Shown here: one piece after another, positions 27,004 through 35,022 of the stretch | Layout of the letters: the number at the start of each line of letters is the position of its first letter | Numbering within the stretch: the stretch's first letter is position 1 | Origin: UBA1181 sp963654355 | GTDB lineage: Bacteria > Bacteroidota > Bacteroidia > Bacteroidales > Paludibacteraceae | DNA: 64,000 nt | NCBI GenBank assembly: GCA_963654355.1 | Contig: CAVKBM010000001.1 | Coordinates: forward strand, 1-64,000 | Reading direction: 5' to 3' | Notes under the pieces: model-generated | The model's database searches: none | What the model was told of the DNA's origin: nothing | The model's input: the letters and a program-made list of their open reading frames with translations, nothing else | Program-made: the position numbers and the translations under genes

Positions 27004-28053
27004 ATGGACACTTTTTTCAGCGACAAAGTCATTCGCTGGTATCAACTCAACAAGCGAGATCTCCCCTGGCGAGACATCTCCGACCCCTACAAAATATGGG
27101 TTTCGGAGGTAATACTCCAACAGACTCGCATTGCTCAAGGATACAACTACTACCTTCGTTTTCTGGAAAAATTTCCAACGGTAGCCTCCCTCGCTATTGC
27201 ATCAGAAGATGAGGTACTGCTCGTTTGGCAGGGATTAGGTTACTATTCCCGCGCACGAAACATGCACTCCGCAGCAAAACAAATAATGGAAAAATTTAAT
27301 GGCTCATTTCCAACCACTTACAAAGAAATACGATCGTTGAAAGGTGTCGGTAATTACACCGCAGCGGCGATAGCCTCCTTTGCCTTTCATCTACCATACG
27401 CTGTGTTGGACGGCAATGTGTTTCGTGTCCTATCCCGTTTTTTTAAAATTGAAACACCGATTGACACAACGAATGGGGTGAAAGAATTTCAAACATTGGC
27501 ACAAGAACTGTTAGATGAGAAACATCCCGAACTATACAATCAAGGTGTGATGGACATTGGGGCGACCATCTGTCTGCCTCAAAATCCGCTTTGCACAGAA
27601 TGTCCGTTAGCAGAAGGATGTCTATCAGTCGCACAGAAGTGTCAAACAGACTATCCTATAAAGTCGAAAAAAATTCAAACCAAAGATCGATACTTTGTCT
27701 ATTTCGTTGTAAATGAAGAAGATATATATTATCTGCATCGAAGAGACAATAAAGATATATGGGCAGGACTTTATGAATTTCCGCTAACAGAATTATCTTC
27801 TACTTTTGATGAAAATAAAGATTTATCTTCAATAATGACATTCTTCCGAAAAGAATTCTCGCAGATCACGATAGAGTCAATTTCAGCAGAAATGAAGCAC
27901 ATCCTAACACACCAGACCTTGCACGTCTGGTTTATAACGGGGTCGGCAAAACTGGCTTGTAACGATGGCAAATACATACAAGTAAACCATGATGAAATCG
28001 AGAACTACGCCGTCTCAAAGTTGACTATTCGCTATTTAGAGAGCAGGGAATAA
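27004..28053 (+). CDS. mutY: A/G-specific adenine glycosylase
   Basis: Base-excision repair enzyme that removes adenine mispaired with 8-oxoguanine. 349 residues. VSEVILQQTRIAQGYNYY contains the catalytic Glu, LKGVGNYTAAAIASFAF the helix-hairpin-helix, and AVLDGNVFRVLSR the catalytic Asp. The 4Fe-4S ligands appear as C-x6-C-x2-C-x5-C in ICLPQNPLCTECPLAEGC. A C-terminal NUDIX-like 8-oxoG recognition domain follows (YLHRRDNKDIWAGLYEFPL). Confidence 0.95.
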   Translation: MDTFFSDKVIRWYQLNKRDLPWRDISDPYKIWVSEVILQQTRIAQGYNYYLRFLEKFPTVASLAIASEDEVLLVWQGLGYYSRARNMHSAAKQIMEKFNGSFPTTYKEIRSLKGVGNYTAAAIASFAFHLPYAVLDGNVFRVLSRFFKIETPIDTTNGVKEFQTLAQELLDEKHPELYNQGVMDIGATICLPQNPLCTECPLAEGCLSVAQKCQTDYPIKSKKIQTKDRYFVYFVVNEEDIYYLHRRDNKDIWAGLYEFPLTELSSTFDENKDLSSIMTFFRKEFSQITIESISAEMKHILTHQTLHVWFITGSAKLACNDGKYIQVNHDEIENYAVSKLTIRYLESRE

Positions 28054-28054
28054 C

Positions 28055-28062
28055 TATCTTTG
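28055..28062 (+). promoter_or_regulatory. -7 element of the Fic-like mini-gene
   Basis: TATCTTTG overlapping the last bases around the mutY stop, 12-18 bp before the candidate ATGs. The small gene may therefore have its own promoter. Confidence 0.45.
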
Positions 28063-28073
28063 CAACAGAGAGA

Positions 28074-28529
28074 ATGAATATGAGCGAAGAACAAAAATAC
28101 ATATCCTCGTTTGACGAATATATTCGGGAAGGGCAACCGGACCAACAGAAGAGTGCGGTCAACTGGCAGACTGCCATCGGATTGCAGGCTGTTGATGGTT
28201 TGAAGCCTTCAAACTATTTGCTGAATATCGCCCATAAAAACATAGAAGGAGAAATCTCGCTCGAAGAGAGTCGTAGATTGATCAACTCCTATTATACAAT
28301 GGGCTTCAATGTAGACAATAAAATGTTTGCGCTCCACTCATGGTATTTTCGTAACGCATTAGTTCGTGCCAACTACCGCAATATTCAAAAAGGAATAGAA
28401 TACAGTCCAATTTATTTAGTTCGATTCTTCCGAAACCTTCTATTAGGTGAAAAATGGGACTTGCGAAACCGTTACCTGCATATCAATGCAAGCAGAAAAC
28501 AGTCTGAGCAAAATGAAACAACCGATTAG
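28074..28529 (+). pseudogene. Fic-family gene with the catalytic core deleted in frame
   Basis: 151 residues that combine the two ends of a Bacteroidales Fic protein. Residues 1-74 are the N-terminal VbhA-like antitoxin domain (NWQTAIGLQAVDGLKPSNY, IEGEISLEESRRLINSYY). Residues 75-151 are the C-terminal Fic helices (TMGFNVDNKMFALHSWYFRN, ALVRANYRNI, KWDLRNRYLHI). The central part, including the catalytic HPFxxGNGR loop and the flap that binds the target, is absent, so no AMP transfer is possible. The frame is open and a -7 element precedes it, so a stable small protein could still be made. It overlaps the convergent pdxT gene by 4 bp. Confidence 0.75.
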
Positions 28530-29104
28530 GCTTTTCTCTGCTTAACAATATCGATAAACAACTGATGCACGGCAACATCCTCATTCAATTCAGGATGGAA
28601 AGAGGTTGCCAACTGGTTACCCTGTCGAGCCGCTACAATATGGCCATCCACTGACGACAACACCTCGACGCCCTTGCCTACCGACTCAATGTATGGCGCA
28701 CGTATAAAAGTCATTGGCACTTTATGATCAATTCCCTTTACCTCTGCCTCCATGAAAAAACTGCCTAACTGACGACCATACGCATTTCTACGAGTGGTAA
28801 TATCCATTGTGTTGAAACGCTCCTTCTCCTCGCCAACCACATGCGCAGAGAGCAAAATCAGTCCGGCACACGTTCCATACACGGGCAAACCTGCCTCTAT
28901 ATCCGCCTTTATCTGCTCACGTAAACCCAACTCATTGAGTAACTTCAACATCGTAGTACTCTCTCCTCCAGGTAAAATCAATCCATCTTTCTCCTTTTTC
29001 CAATCCGCCGCCTGACGAACCTCAAACGACTCCACCCCTATTTTATCTAAAATCTGACGATGCTCACGAAAATCACCTTGCAAAGCCAAAACCGCTATCT
29101 TCAT
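28526..29104 (-). CDS. pdxT: Pyridoxal 5'-phosphate synthase glutaminase subunit
   Basis: Supplies ammonia from glutamine to PdxS for PLP synthesis. KIAVLALQGDFREHRQIL, GLILPGGESTTML, the nucleophile region VYGTCAGLILLS (Cys) and TSFHPEL (His) are class-I glutaminase signatures. The ATG at 29104 (MKIAVLALQG) is preferred over one four codons upstream because family proteins start there. It follows pdxS with a hairpin in the gap. Confidence 0.95.
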   Translation of the reverse strand: MKIAVLALQGDFREHRQILDKIGVESFEVRQAADWKKEKDGLILPGGESTTMLKLLNELGLREQIKADIEAGLPVYGTCAGLILLSAHVVGEEKERFNTMDITTRRNAYGRQLGSFFMEAEVKGIDHKVPMTFIRAPYIESVGKGVEVLSSVDGHIVAARQGNQLATSFHPELNEDVAVHQLFIDIVKQRKA

Positions 29105-29159
29105 ATTTTTACGCATTTACTTAAACAATATGTTAATTGTTGATTTTGTTTTTAAAAGA

Positions 29160-29186
29160 GCGGAGAAACTTTTTATAGTTCTCCGC
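29160..29186 (-). promoter_or_regulatory. Hairpin between pdxS and pdxT
   Basis: GCGGAGAAAC and GTTCTCCGC arms (one bulge) with an 8-nt loop in the pdxS-pdxT gap. On the minus strand it is followed by TCTTTT, a weak T tract, so it may act as a leaky terminator that lowers pdxT relative to pdxS. Confidence 0.55.
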
Positions 29187-29221
29187 CCACCCAGAAATTA
29201 TAACGTCATCAAAAAATTATT

Positions 29222-30103
29222 CTATTTTCCTCTTTCTGCCATTAAAAGTTCAATCTCATGCTCGTTGATGCCGACCATCGCCTCACCTAAGTCCTCACTC
29301 AACTCAGCCAATACTTTAGGATCGTTATAGTTAGTTACGGCCTTCACAATCGCAGCGGCACGTTTCGCAGGATTTCCGCTCTTGAAAATACCACTACCGA
29401 CGAATACACCCTCGGCACCAAGTTGCATCATCAAAGCGGCATCGGCAGGGGTCGCTACACCACCCGCTGCAAAATTCACTACTGGCAATTTACCATGTTC
29501 ATGAACATATTTCACCAACTCGTATGGAGCCTGTAATTGCTTAGCAGCCTCAAAAAGTTCATCCTCGCTCAAAGAAACCAAACGTCTCATTTCGCTCTGA
29601 ATCAAACGCATGTGAGTAACCGCTTGAACCACATCACCCGTACCAGGTTCACCCTTCGTACGAATCATCGTTGCACCCTCTGCAATACGACGAAGTGCCT
29701 CGCCCAAGTTTTTCGCACCACATACAAAAGGAACATCAAATTTTGTTTTGTCAATATGGAAGACATCGTCGGCAGGAGACAAAACCTCACTCTCATCGAT
29801 ATAGTCAATCTCGATAGCCTGCAAAATCTGCGCTTCAGCAATATGACCGATTCGAACCTTTGCCATCACTGGAATAGAAACAGCTGCTTGTATTCCCTTA
29901 ATCATCTTAGGGTCGCTCATACGAGACACACCACCCGCCGCACGAATATCAGCTGGGATTCTCTCCAATGCCATCACAGCGCATGCACCTGCTTCTTCAG
30001 CTATTCTCGCCTGCTCGGGCGTCGTAACATCCATGATAACTCCACCTTTCAACTGTTCTGCTAAATCACGATTTAATTTTTGTCTGTCGTTTGCCATAAT
30101 CAT
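29222..30103 (-). CDS. pdxS: Pyridoxal 5'-phosphate synthase subunit PdxS
   Basis: Condenses ribose 5-phosphate, glyceraldehyde 3-phosphate and ammonia to PLP. 293 residues. LKGGVIMDVTTPEQARIAEE, ALERIPADIRAAGGVSRMSD, IPVMAKVRIGHIAEAQIL (catalytic Lys in AKVRIGH), MIRTKGEPGTGDVVQAV and VNFAAGGVATPADAALMMQ are all standard. Two ATGs two codons apart (30103 and 30097) cannot be separated. It lies 75 bp downstream of the ThiD-like/AraC fusion and may be cotranscribed with it. Confidence 0.96.
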   Translation of the reverse strand: MIMANDRQKLNRDLAEQLKGGVIMDVTTPEQARIAEEAGACAVMALERIPADIRAAGGVSRMSDPKMIKGIQAAVSIPVMAKVRIGHIAEAQILQAIEIDYIDESEVLSPADDVFHIDKTKFDVPFVCGAKNLGEALRRIAEGATMIRTKGEPGTGDVVQAVTHMRLIQSEMRRLVSLSEDELFEAAKQLQAPYELVKYVHEHGKLPVVNFAAGGVATPADAALMMQLGAEGVFVGSGIFKSGNPAKRAAAIVKAVTNYNDPKVLAELSEDLGEAMVGINEHEIELLMAERGK

Positions 30104-30178
30104 TGTATTTTAATTTTCTTTATTTTTTTGTAAATTATCAGATTTGTTTTTTGTTGATTTGCACACAACATTATTTTC

Positions 30179-31336
30179 TTACTTTAAATATTGACGATTA
30201 GAATTTCTGAACTCGCTTGGTGGACACCCTCTCATCTGTTTAAAAAATTTGGTGAACTGCGCCTGCGAAGAGAATCCAAATTTATAAGCCACCTCCTGCA
30301 TGTTCTTGCTGTCGCTTTTCAATTCCACTTCAATTTCTTGAATCAAATGATCTCGAATAAGATCTTTTGGAGAGCGACCCACTACTTTCTTCGTCACCTC
30401 AGCCAAATACCGGGTACTAACATTGAGCTTATCAGCATAAAAAGCGACATCACCATTCTCTTTGCCATGAAGCATGATTTCACTCATCAGTTTGTTGTAG
30501 AGTTCCATCAAGTGGGTAGAGACAGCTCGTTTTCCAACATGGTTAAGCAACCTACCACCGTGCCCCAATTTCATATCCAACGAGTAGACTATCAACCTAT
30601 TGACATATTCTCTCGCTTTCAAAACCGCAGTCTGAAGCTCAGCCCCCGTTGACAAAAATGTTGCAATAGCCGCTGAGAAAGCGCCACTCACACCATGAGC
30701 ATTCCGATCTATAACACCTGGAGACGAGAAGAAAATTGGTTCGTCGCCACCATACCTTACCAAAACATCGGTGTGTTGATCGTTCATCGCACTTGGACTC
30801 TGCAACAGGACAGCATTACATCCTTGAGACACAAGCAGTTGAGCCACCTCAACCATAGCATTCACACTTTCAATTTTTCGATTGAGGAGGAAAGTTGCCG
30901 CCTCACTCTTCAGGTTCAGCAACGAACAAAGAGGGAAAAGATGTTTTTGCATAATGCATAGAGTCTGACGATCCATCAAGATATCACCATGAATAGAGAC
31001 GATTCCAGGGTCGCACACCACATAGCGAGGTTGGTAATGCTTTAAGAGACTTGAAATGGAGAGGATGGATGCCTCATTGCGGAGCAAACCCACTTTCACC
31101 ACCTTAGGGGCGAGATCTTCCATCACAGCGCGAATCTGTTGTTCAACAATTTCAACAGGGAGGTCGAACACCTCATGAATACCTACAGTATTCTGTACCG
31201 TCACTGCGGTGATAGCAGAAGCAGCGTAGCCACCCAACGACGAGATTGTCTTAATATCCGCTTGGATTCCAGAGCCACCGACACTGTCAGACCCCGTAAT
31301 CGTCAAGATAGGTTCACAATTCATCGTTTTCTTCAT
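30179..31336 (-). CDS. ThiD-like kinase domain fused to an AraC-type DNA-binding domain
   Basis: 385 residues. Residues 1-270 have the ribokinase fold of HMP(-P)/pyridoxal kinases (PILTITGSDSVGGSGIQADI, AASAITAVTVQNT, VVCDPGIVS). Residues 285-385 are an AraC double helix-turn-helix (FYADKLNVSTRYLAEVTKK, MQEVAYKFGFSSQAQFTKF, RGCPPSEFR). In ThiD the anion-hole loop reads HGTGC with a catalytic Cys; here residues 214-219 read HGVSGA, so the Cys position is Gly. This suggests the kinase domain senses a B6 or pyrimidine ligand instead of phosphorylating it. Position just upstream of pdxS and pdxT on the same strand makes it a candidate regulator of PLP synthesis. Confidence 0.85.
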   Translation of the reverse strand: MKKTMNCEPILTITGSDSVGGSGIQADIKTISSLGGYAASAITAVTVQNTVGIHEVFDLPVEIVEQQIRAVMEDLAPKVVKVGLLRNEASILSISSLLKHYQPRYVVCDPGIVSIHGDILMDRQTLCIMQKHLFPLCSLLNLKSEAATFLLNRKIESVNAMVEVAQLLVSQGCNAVLLQSPSAMNDQHTDVLVRYGGDEPIFFSSPGVIDRNAHGVSGAFSAAIATFLSTGAELQTAVLKAREYVNRLIVYSLDMKLGHGGRLLNHVGKRAVSTHLMELYNKLMSEIMLHGKENGDVAFYADKLNVSTRYLAEVTKKVVGRSPKDLIRDHLIQEIEVELKSDSKNMQEVAYKFGFSSQAQFTKFFKQMRGCPPSEFRNSNRQYLK

Positions 31337-31537
31337 CTCAAAATCCTTTTACACGGCATTACACACTGTCTATCAATAAATTACGCTTAGCAAACACGAC
31401 TCAGAGCCACATTTGTCGGCCTTTTCTTGAAGACGATGCAAAAGAAGAATTTTATTTTTTAACAGCAAATTTTTATTCCTGTTTTGACAAAGAATGAGGG
31501 GAAAGGGGAAAAGAATTGAAACATTTACGATTTTTCT

Positions 31538-31545
31538 TATTTTTG
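31538..31545 (+). promoter_or_regulatory. Plus-strand -7 element before the 31.7-kb small frame
   Basis: TATTTTTG on the plus strand with a TTG about 20 bp upstream, a fair approximation to the Bacteroidota -33/-7 pair. It faces the 31699-31950 frame. Confidence 0.45.
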
Positions 31546-31559
31546 CAGGGAACAAAAAA

Positions 31560-31586
31560 GTTAGACCATCTTACTGACAGTCTAAC
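31560..31586 (+). promoter_or_regulatory. Short hairpin in the predicted transcript start
   Basis: GTTAGAC / GTCTAAC perfect 7-bp stem with a 13-nt loop, starting about 15 bp after the -7 element. It would form the 5' end of any transcript from this promoter. Confidence 0.4.
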
Positions 31587-31698
31587 CTCTTAAAATCAGG
31601 ATTATGGATACACAAACAGATTAATTTTTCTTGCAGACTTTCAAGAAGCCCCAATAAATTGCTACAACAAGTTTTGCTCTGATTCCAAGATTAGCATT

Positions 31699-31950
31699 AT
31701 GTTCTCAATAGAAGACAATAACACTATCACTCTTAATGTGAAAGACGACATTAAAAACGAAATCATTCAAATTGAAGACATTTGCCTTTCTGATGTTAAG
31801 TACCTCTACAATTGCTTCAAACGACTTCTTACAGAACGACGAGAAGACACTTACATCGATAACCGAAACGATCGGCTAAGAGTAAACACAGAAGTCGATG
31901 ATAAATTATTTCTACCTCAACGCATCATCGGCGGATTGATTCATCTTTAA
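31699..31950 (+). CDS. Hypothetical protein, 83 aa
   Basis: Not recognised. The product is acidic at the start (MFSIEDNNTITLNVKDDIKN) with a helical middle (CLSDVKYLYNCFKRLLTERR) and no signal peptide or membrane helix. A -7 element and a hairpin lie 155-110 bp upstream. The last 14 codons lie antisense to the end of the DUF1703 remnant, so the C-terminus (RIIGGLIHL) is probably not ancestral. It may be a real small gene fused at its end to decayed sequence, or a chance frame. Confidence 0.3.
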   Translation: MFSIEDNNTITLNVKDDIKNEIIQIEDICLSDVKYLYNCFKRLLTERREDTYIDNRNDRLRVNTEVDDKLFLPQRIIGGLIHL

Positions 31951-32327
31951 CTCAATGATATACAACTTGTTATAGGCAAACATCACCATATCTATTCGTC
32001 CCATCGACGTGCGAAACTCAACGTCAACATACTGCCCCGTCAAAGTGAATATGACATACAACACTCGCTACCAATGTCCTTCATAGTCTGTGTTGTCGCA
32101 GTACGGAAGAGAATTTAAAAACTGCTTTAATGTATTGAGCATCAAGTCAATATCTCCTTTTGACAAAGCATTTACCATCTCGGAAAGAACGCCCTTTACC
32201 TTTGCCGATGTATATAATATGGAATGAGAGGGTAGGTCGGTGTCCCCGAATCAAACCAATAAGCATCAATCTTTCCTTTCCCAAAGGCATTCATGACGCT
32301 ATACGGATTGACAGTGATTTTTCTTCT
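31909..32327 (-). pseudogene. Remnant of an AAA-ATPase-like / PDDEXK_9 (DUF1703) gene
   Basis: Reading the minus strand downward from 32327 gives ITVNPYSVMNAFGKGKID then YWFDSGTPTYPLIP, which matches the end of the AAA-ATPase-like domain (pattern NPFSLLNAF...YWFxTGTPTFL). A frame change follows, then SAKVKGVLSEMVNALSKGD and SLPYCDNTDYEGHW, an in-frame TAG where the family has Gln, and RVLYVIFTLTGQYVDVEF ... GRIDMVMFAYNKLYIIELK ending QSADDAL, the PD-(D/E)XK end of the family. The intact family is over 500 residues. At least one frameshift, one stop and loss of both termini are visible, so this is a dead gene. Confidence 0.7.
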
Positions 32328-32356
32328 TTAAAAAAATAGGCTTCCAAATTAGGCAC

Positions 32357-32390
32357 AAAAAAGGCGCACCAGATATCTCATCGATGCGCC
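32357..32390 (-). terminator. Terminator of the leu operon
   Basis: GGCGCA / TGCGCC stem 38 bp past the leuB stop; on the minus strand it is followed by T6. Confidence 0.75.
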
Positions 32391-32427
32391 CACTGTTCAA
32401 TAAGTTAGAAACTTTTGCAAATGTTTT

Positions 32428-33498
32428 TTATTTATTTGAGATATAGTCGACTAACCATTTGCCAACTTCACTCGTCTTGTATTTCTTTGCTCCGTCAAGG
32501 GCAAGATCCTCCGTTACAACAGCGGCATTCAATGATGCGGCAACTGCCTCACGAATCAATGCTCCCTCTGCCTTTGCGTTGAATGCATACTCAAACATCA
32601 TAGCGGCTGAAAGGACTGCGGCCAACGGATTGGCAATGTCTTTCCCTGCAGCTTGTGGATAACTTCCATGGATTGGCTCGAACAAACTTGTGTGTTCTCC
32701 TACTGATGCAGAAGCCAAAAGTCCCATTGAACCCGCAATCACACTTGCCTCATCTGTCAGAATATCACCGAAAGTGTTCTCGGTTACCATAACGTCGAAG
32801 AACTTAGGGCAACGTACCAACTGCATCGCAGCGTTGTCAACAAACATATAGTCTGTCTTTACCTCTGGATAGTTCTTCTCCATCTCTTGTCCACGCTCTC
32901 TCCAAAGTCGTGAAGACTCCAACACGTTTGCCTTATCTACGATAGTCAAGTGTTTTCTTCTTCTCATAGCATACTCAAAAGAGAGTTTCAAAATACGGTC
33001 TACCTCTTTTTGGCTGTAGATACAAGTATCGTAAGCAACAGCTCCATTCTCCTTACGACCTTTCTCACCGAAATACATACCGCCCGTCAACTCGCGAACG
33101 CAAAGGAAATCTGCGCCATCTACCAACTCCTCTTTTAACGGAGAAGCCTTAACAAGAGATTTGTAAGTCTCAACAGGACGAAGGTTGGCGTACAGACCTA
33201 ATTTCTTACGCATAGCGAGCAACCCTTGCTCTGGACGTACCTTTGATGTTGGATTGTTATCATAACGAGGATCTCCAACAGCACCAAAGAGCACTGCATC
33301 TGACTTCATACATAGTTCGTGTGTAGAATCTGGGTAAGCATCTCCATATTTGTCAATTGCACACGCACCAACAAGGGCAGTATCGTATGTCAACTCGTGG
33401 TTGAATTTCTTTGCGATAGCTTTCACTACATCAAGTGCAACGCCAACCACTTCTGGTCCGATACCGTCGCCTGGTAAAACTGCAAGATTTAGTTTCAT
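32428..33498 (-). CDS. leuB: 3-isopropylmalate dehydrogenase
   Basis: NAD-dependent oxidative decarboxylation of 3-isopropylmalate (and 3-methylmalate in the citramalate route). 356 residues. LNLAVLPGDGIGPEVVGVAL, GAVGDPRYD, LYANLRPVE, FLCVRELTGGMYFGEKG, YMFVDNAAMQLVRCP (Asp ligands) and FGDILTDEASVIAGSMGLL are canonical. The ATG overlaps the stop of the preceding gene (TAATG), so the two are translationally coupled. Last gene of the operon. Confidence 0.96.
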   Translation of the reverse strand: MKLNLAVLPGDGIGPEVVGVALDVVKAIAKKFNHELTYDTALVGACAIDKYGDAYPDSTHELCMKSDAVLFGAVGDPRYDNNPTSKVRPEQGLLAMRKKLGLYANLRPVETYKSLVKASPLKEELVDGADFLCVRELTGGMYFGEKGRKENGAVAYDTCIYSQKEVDRILKLSFEYAMRRRKHLTIVDKANVLESSRLWRERGQEMEKNYPEVKTDYMFVDNAAMQLVRCPKFFDVMVTENTFGDILTDEASVIAGSMGLLASASVGEHTSLFEPIHGSYPQAAGKDIANPLAAVLSAAMMFEYAFNAKAEGALIREAVAASLNAAVVTEDLALDGAKKYKTSEVGKWLVDYISNK

Positions 33499-35006
33499 TA
33501 TTTCTCTTCTATTAAGTTTAACATTTTCTCTGTCGCTTGGATGGCGGCCTCTGTTTGGTCAGCATCCAATCCATGTGTCTTGAAGACACGGTCTTTAAAT
33601 TTCCATGTAATCGTCGTATGCACGAGGGCATCCGTCTTTCCCCCTGGTGGAATGATTACTGCATAGTCTATCAATTCCGGCGTCGGCTTACCTAATTGTT
33701 TGTAAATCTTCCACAATGCCTTCGAAAACGCATCATACTGACCATCGCCTGGGGCCGTTGTCTGATAGACCTCCCCCTCCACTTCAATCTTCACCGTGGC
33801 AACTGGACGTAAGCCATGGGTGAGAGAGAGAGAGTAGTTAATCATTCTAATCTTTTGTTTTTCAACAGGATGCTTCAACACATCCGATATGATATATGGC
33901 AACTCGTCCTGAGTGACAATTTGCTTCTTGTCCCCTAATTCGATGATACGTTTTGTCACCTTATCCATAGCCTCCTCGTCTAGCACTATGCCCAACTCCT
34001 CAATGTTCTTGCGGATGTTGGCTCTTCCAGACACTTTACCAAGCGCATACTCGCGCTGTCTGCCAAATCGTTCTGGAAGAAGTGCGTTGACATAAAGGTC
34101 TCCTTTGGAATCACCGTCGGCGTGAACTCCAGCACACTGCGTGAAAACATTGTCTCCGATTATCGGCTTGTTATTCGGAATACGAACGCTGGAATAAGTC
34201 TCGACCAATTTGCTGATTTGATATATTTTATCTTCTCTGATGTGAGTTTTGATATTGAGTTGGTCGTGTAAAACGGCTACAACACTTGTCATCGGGGCAT
34301 TTCCTGCCCTCTCTCCCAATCCATTTACAGTGGTGTGCAACCCCTGAATGCCTGCTTTCGCTGCCATAAAGACATTTCCCAAAGCAAGGTCATAATCATT
34401 ATGTGCGTGAAAATCAAAATGATAATTCGGATAACGCCCCACCATATCCTTGCAAAACTCATACGTTTGGCAAGGGTTCAGAATACCTAAAGTATCGGGT
34501 AACATCACCCTTTTAACAGGTAAATCGGCAATCGCATCAAGATATTCATAAACATAATCACGAGAGTGAATCATACCATTGCTCCAATCCTCCATATAAA
34601 GATTGACAGCGATACCATGTCTATGCGCCTCAAAAACCGCATCGCGTACATCAGCAATATGCTGTGCAGTCGTTTTGCGCAACTGACCCTCTACATGTTT
34701 CTTAGACCCTTTCGTAAGGAGGTTCATCACTTTACAGCCAACCTTCTCAATCCATTCGAGGGATGTTCCTTTGTCTACAAAAGCTAACACCTCAACACGG
34801 TCGAGATAACCCGCCACTTTCGCCCAATCTGCTATGCGCTTCACCGCATCGAACTCTCCCGCAGAAACCCGGGCGGAGGCAACCTCCACCCGGTCTACAC
34901 CCAATGTTTCTAACAACATTTGGGCTATGCCAAGCTTTTCATGCGGAGCGAAAGAGACACCGGAGGTCTGTTCCCCATCACGGAGGGTTGTGTCCATTAT
35001 CTCCAT
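33498..35006 (-). CDS. Second isopropylmalate-synthase-type enzyme, likely citramalate synthase
   Basis: 502 residues of the DRE-TIM metallolyase family with the C-terminal LeuA regulatory domain. MEIMDTTLRDGEQTSGVSFA contains the DGEQ substrate site, FDFHAHNDYDLALGN the metal-binding HxH, and HTTVNGLGERAGNAP the glycine-rich loop. The regulatory domain (YSLSLTHGLRPVATVKIEVE) occupies about residues 390-500. It is only distantly like the first LeuA in this operon, so it is unlikely to be a simple duplicate. With leuC, leuD and leuB alongside, citramalate synthase (acetyl-CoA plus pyruvate, giving 2-oxobutyrate for isoleucine) is the best guess; a second leucine-insensitive LeuA is possible. 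Confidence 0.8.
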   Translation of the reverse strand: MEIMDTTLRDGEQTSGVSFAPHEKLGIAQMLLETLGVDRVEVASARVSAGEFDAVKRIADWAKVAGYLDRVEVLAFVDKGTSLEWIEKVGCKVMNLLTKGSKKHVEGQLRKTTAQHIADVRDAVFEAHRHGIAVNLYMEDWSNGMIHSRDYVYEYLDAIADLPVKRVMLPDTLGILNPCQTYEFCKDMVGRYPNYHFDFHAHNDYDLALGNVFMAAKAGIQGLHTTVNGLGERAGNAPMTSVVAVLHDQLNIKTHIREDKIYQISKLVETYSSVRIPNNKPIIGDNVFTQCAGVHADGDSKGDLYVNALLPERFGRQREYALGKVSGRANIRKNIEELGIVLDEEAMDKVTKRIIELGDKKQIVTQDELPYIISDVLKHPVEKQKIRMINYSLSLTHGLRPVATVKIEVEGEVYQTTAPGDGQYDAFSKALWKIYKQLGKPTPELIDYAVIIPPGGKTDALVHTTITWKFKDRVFKTHGLDADQTEAAIQATEKMLNLIEEK

Positions 35007-35022
35007 TGCGACTCCTCTCTAC

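Larger units (their letters stand above)
31337..31698. other. Intergenic region upstream of the ThiD-like/AraC fusion
   Basis: 362 bp without a convincing gene. It holds the upstream region of the minus-strand fusion gene, a plus-strand -7 element at 31538-31545, a short hairpin at 31560-31586, and a tiny frame starting at an ATG near 31604 that encodes only MDTQTD. Confidence 0.5.

Noticed and set aside
29537..30064. Plus-strand frame of 175 codons
   Set aside because: Antisense shadow of pdxS, a highly conserved gene.
30191..30652. Plus-strand frame of 153 codons
   Set aside because: Antisense shadow of the AraC domain of the ThiD-like fusion; no plausible start or family pattern.
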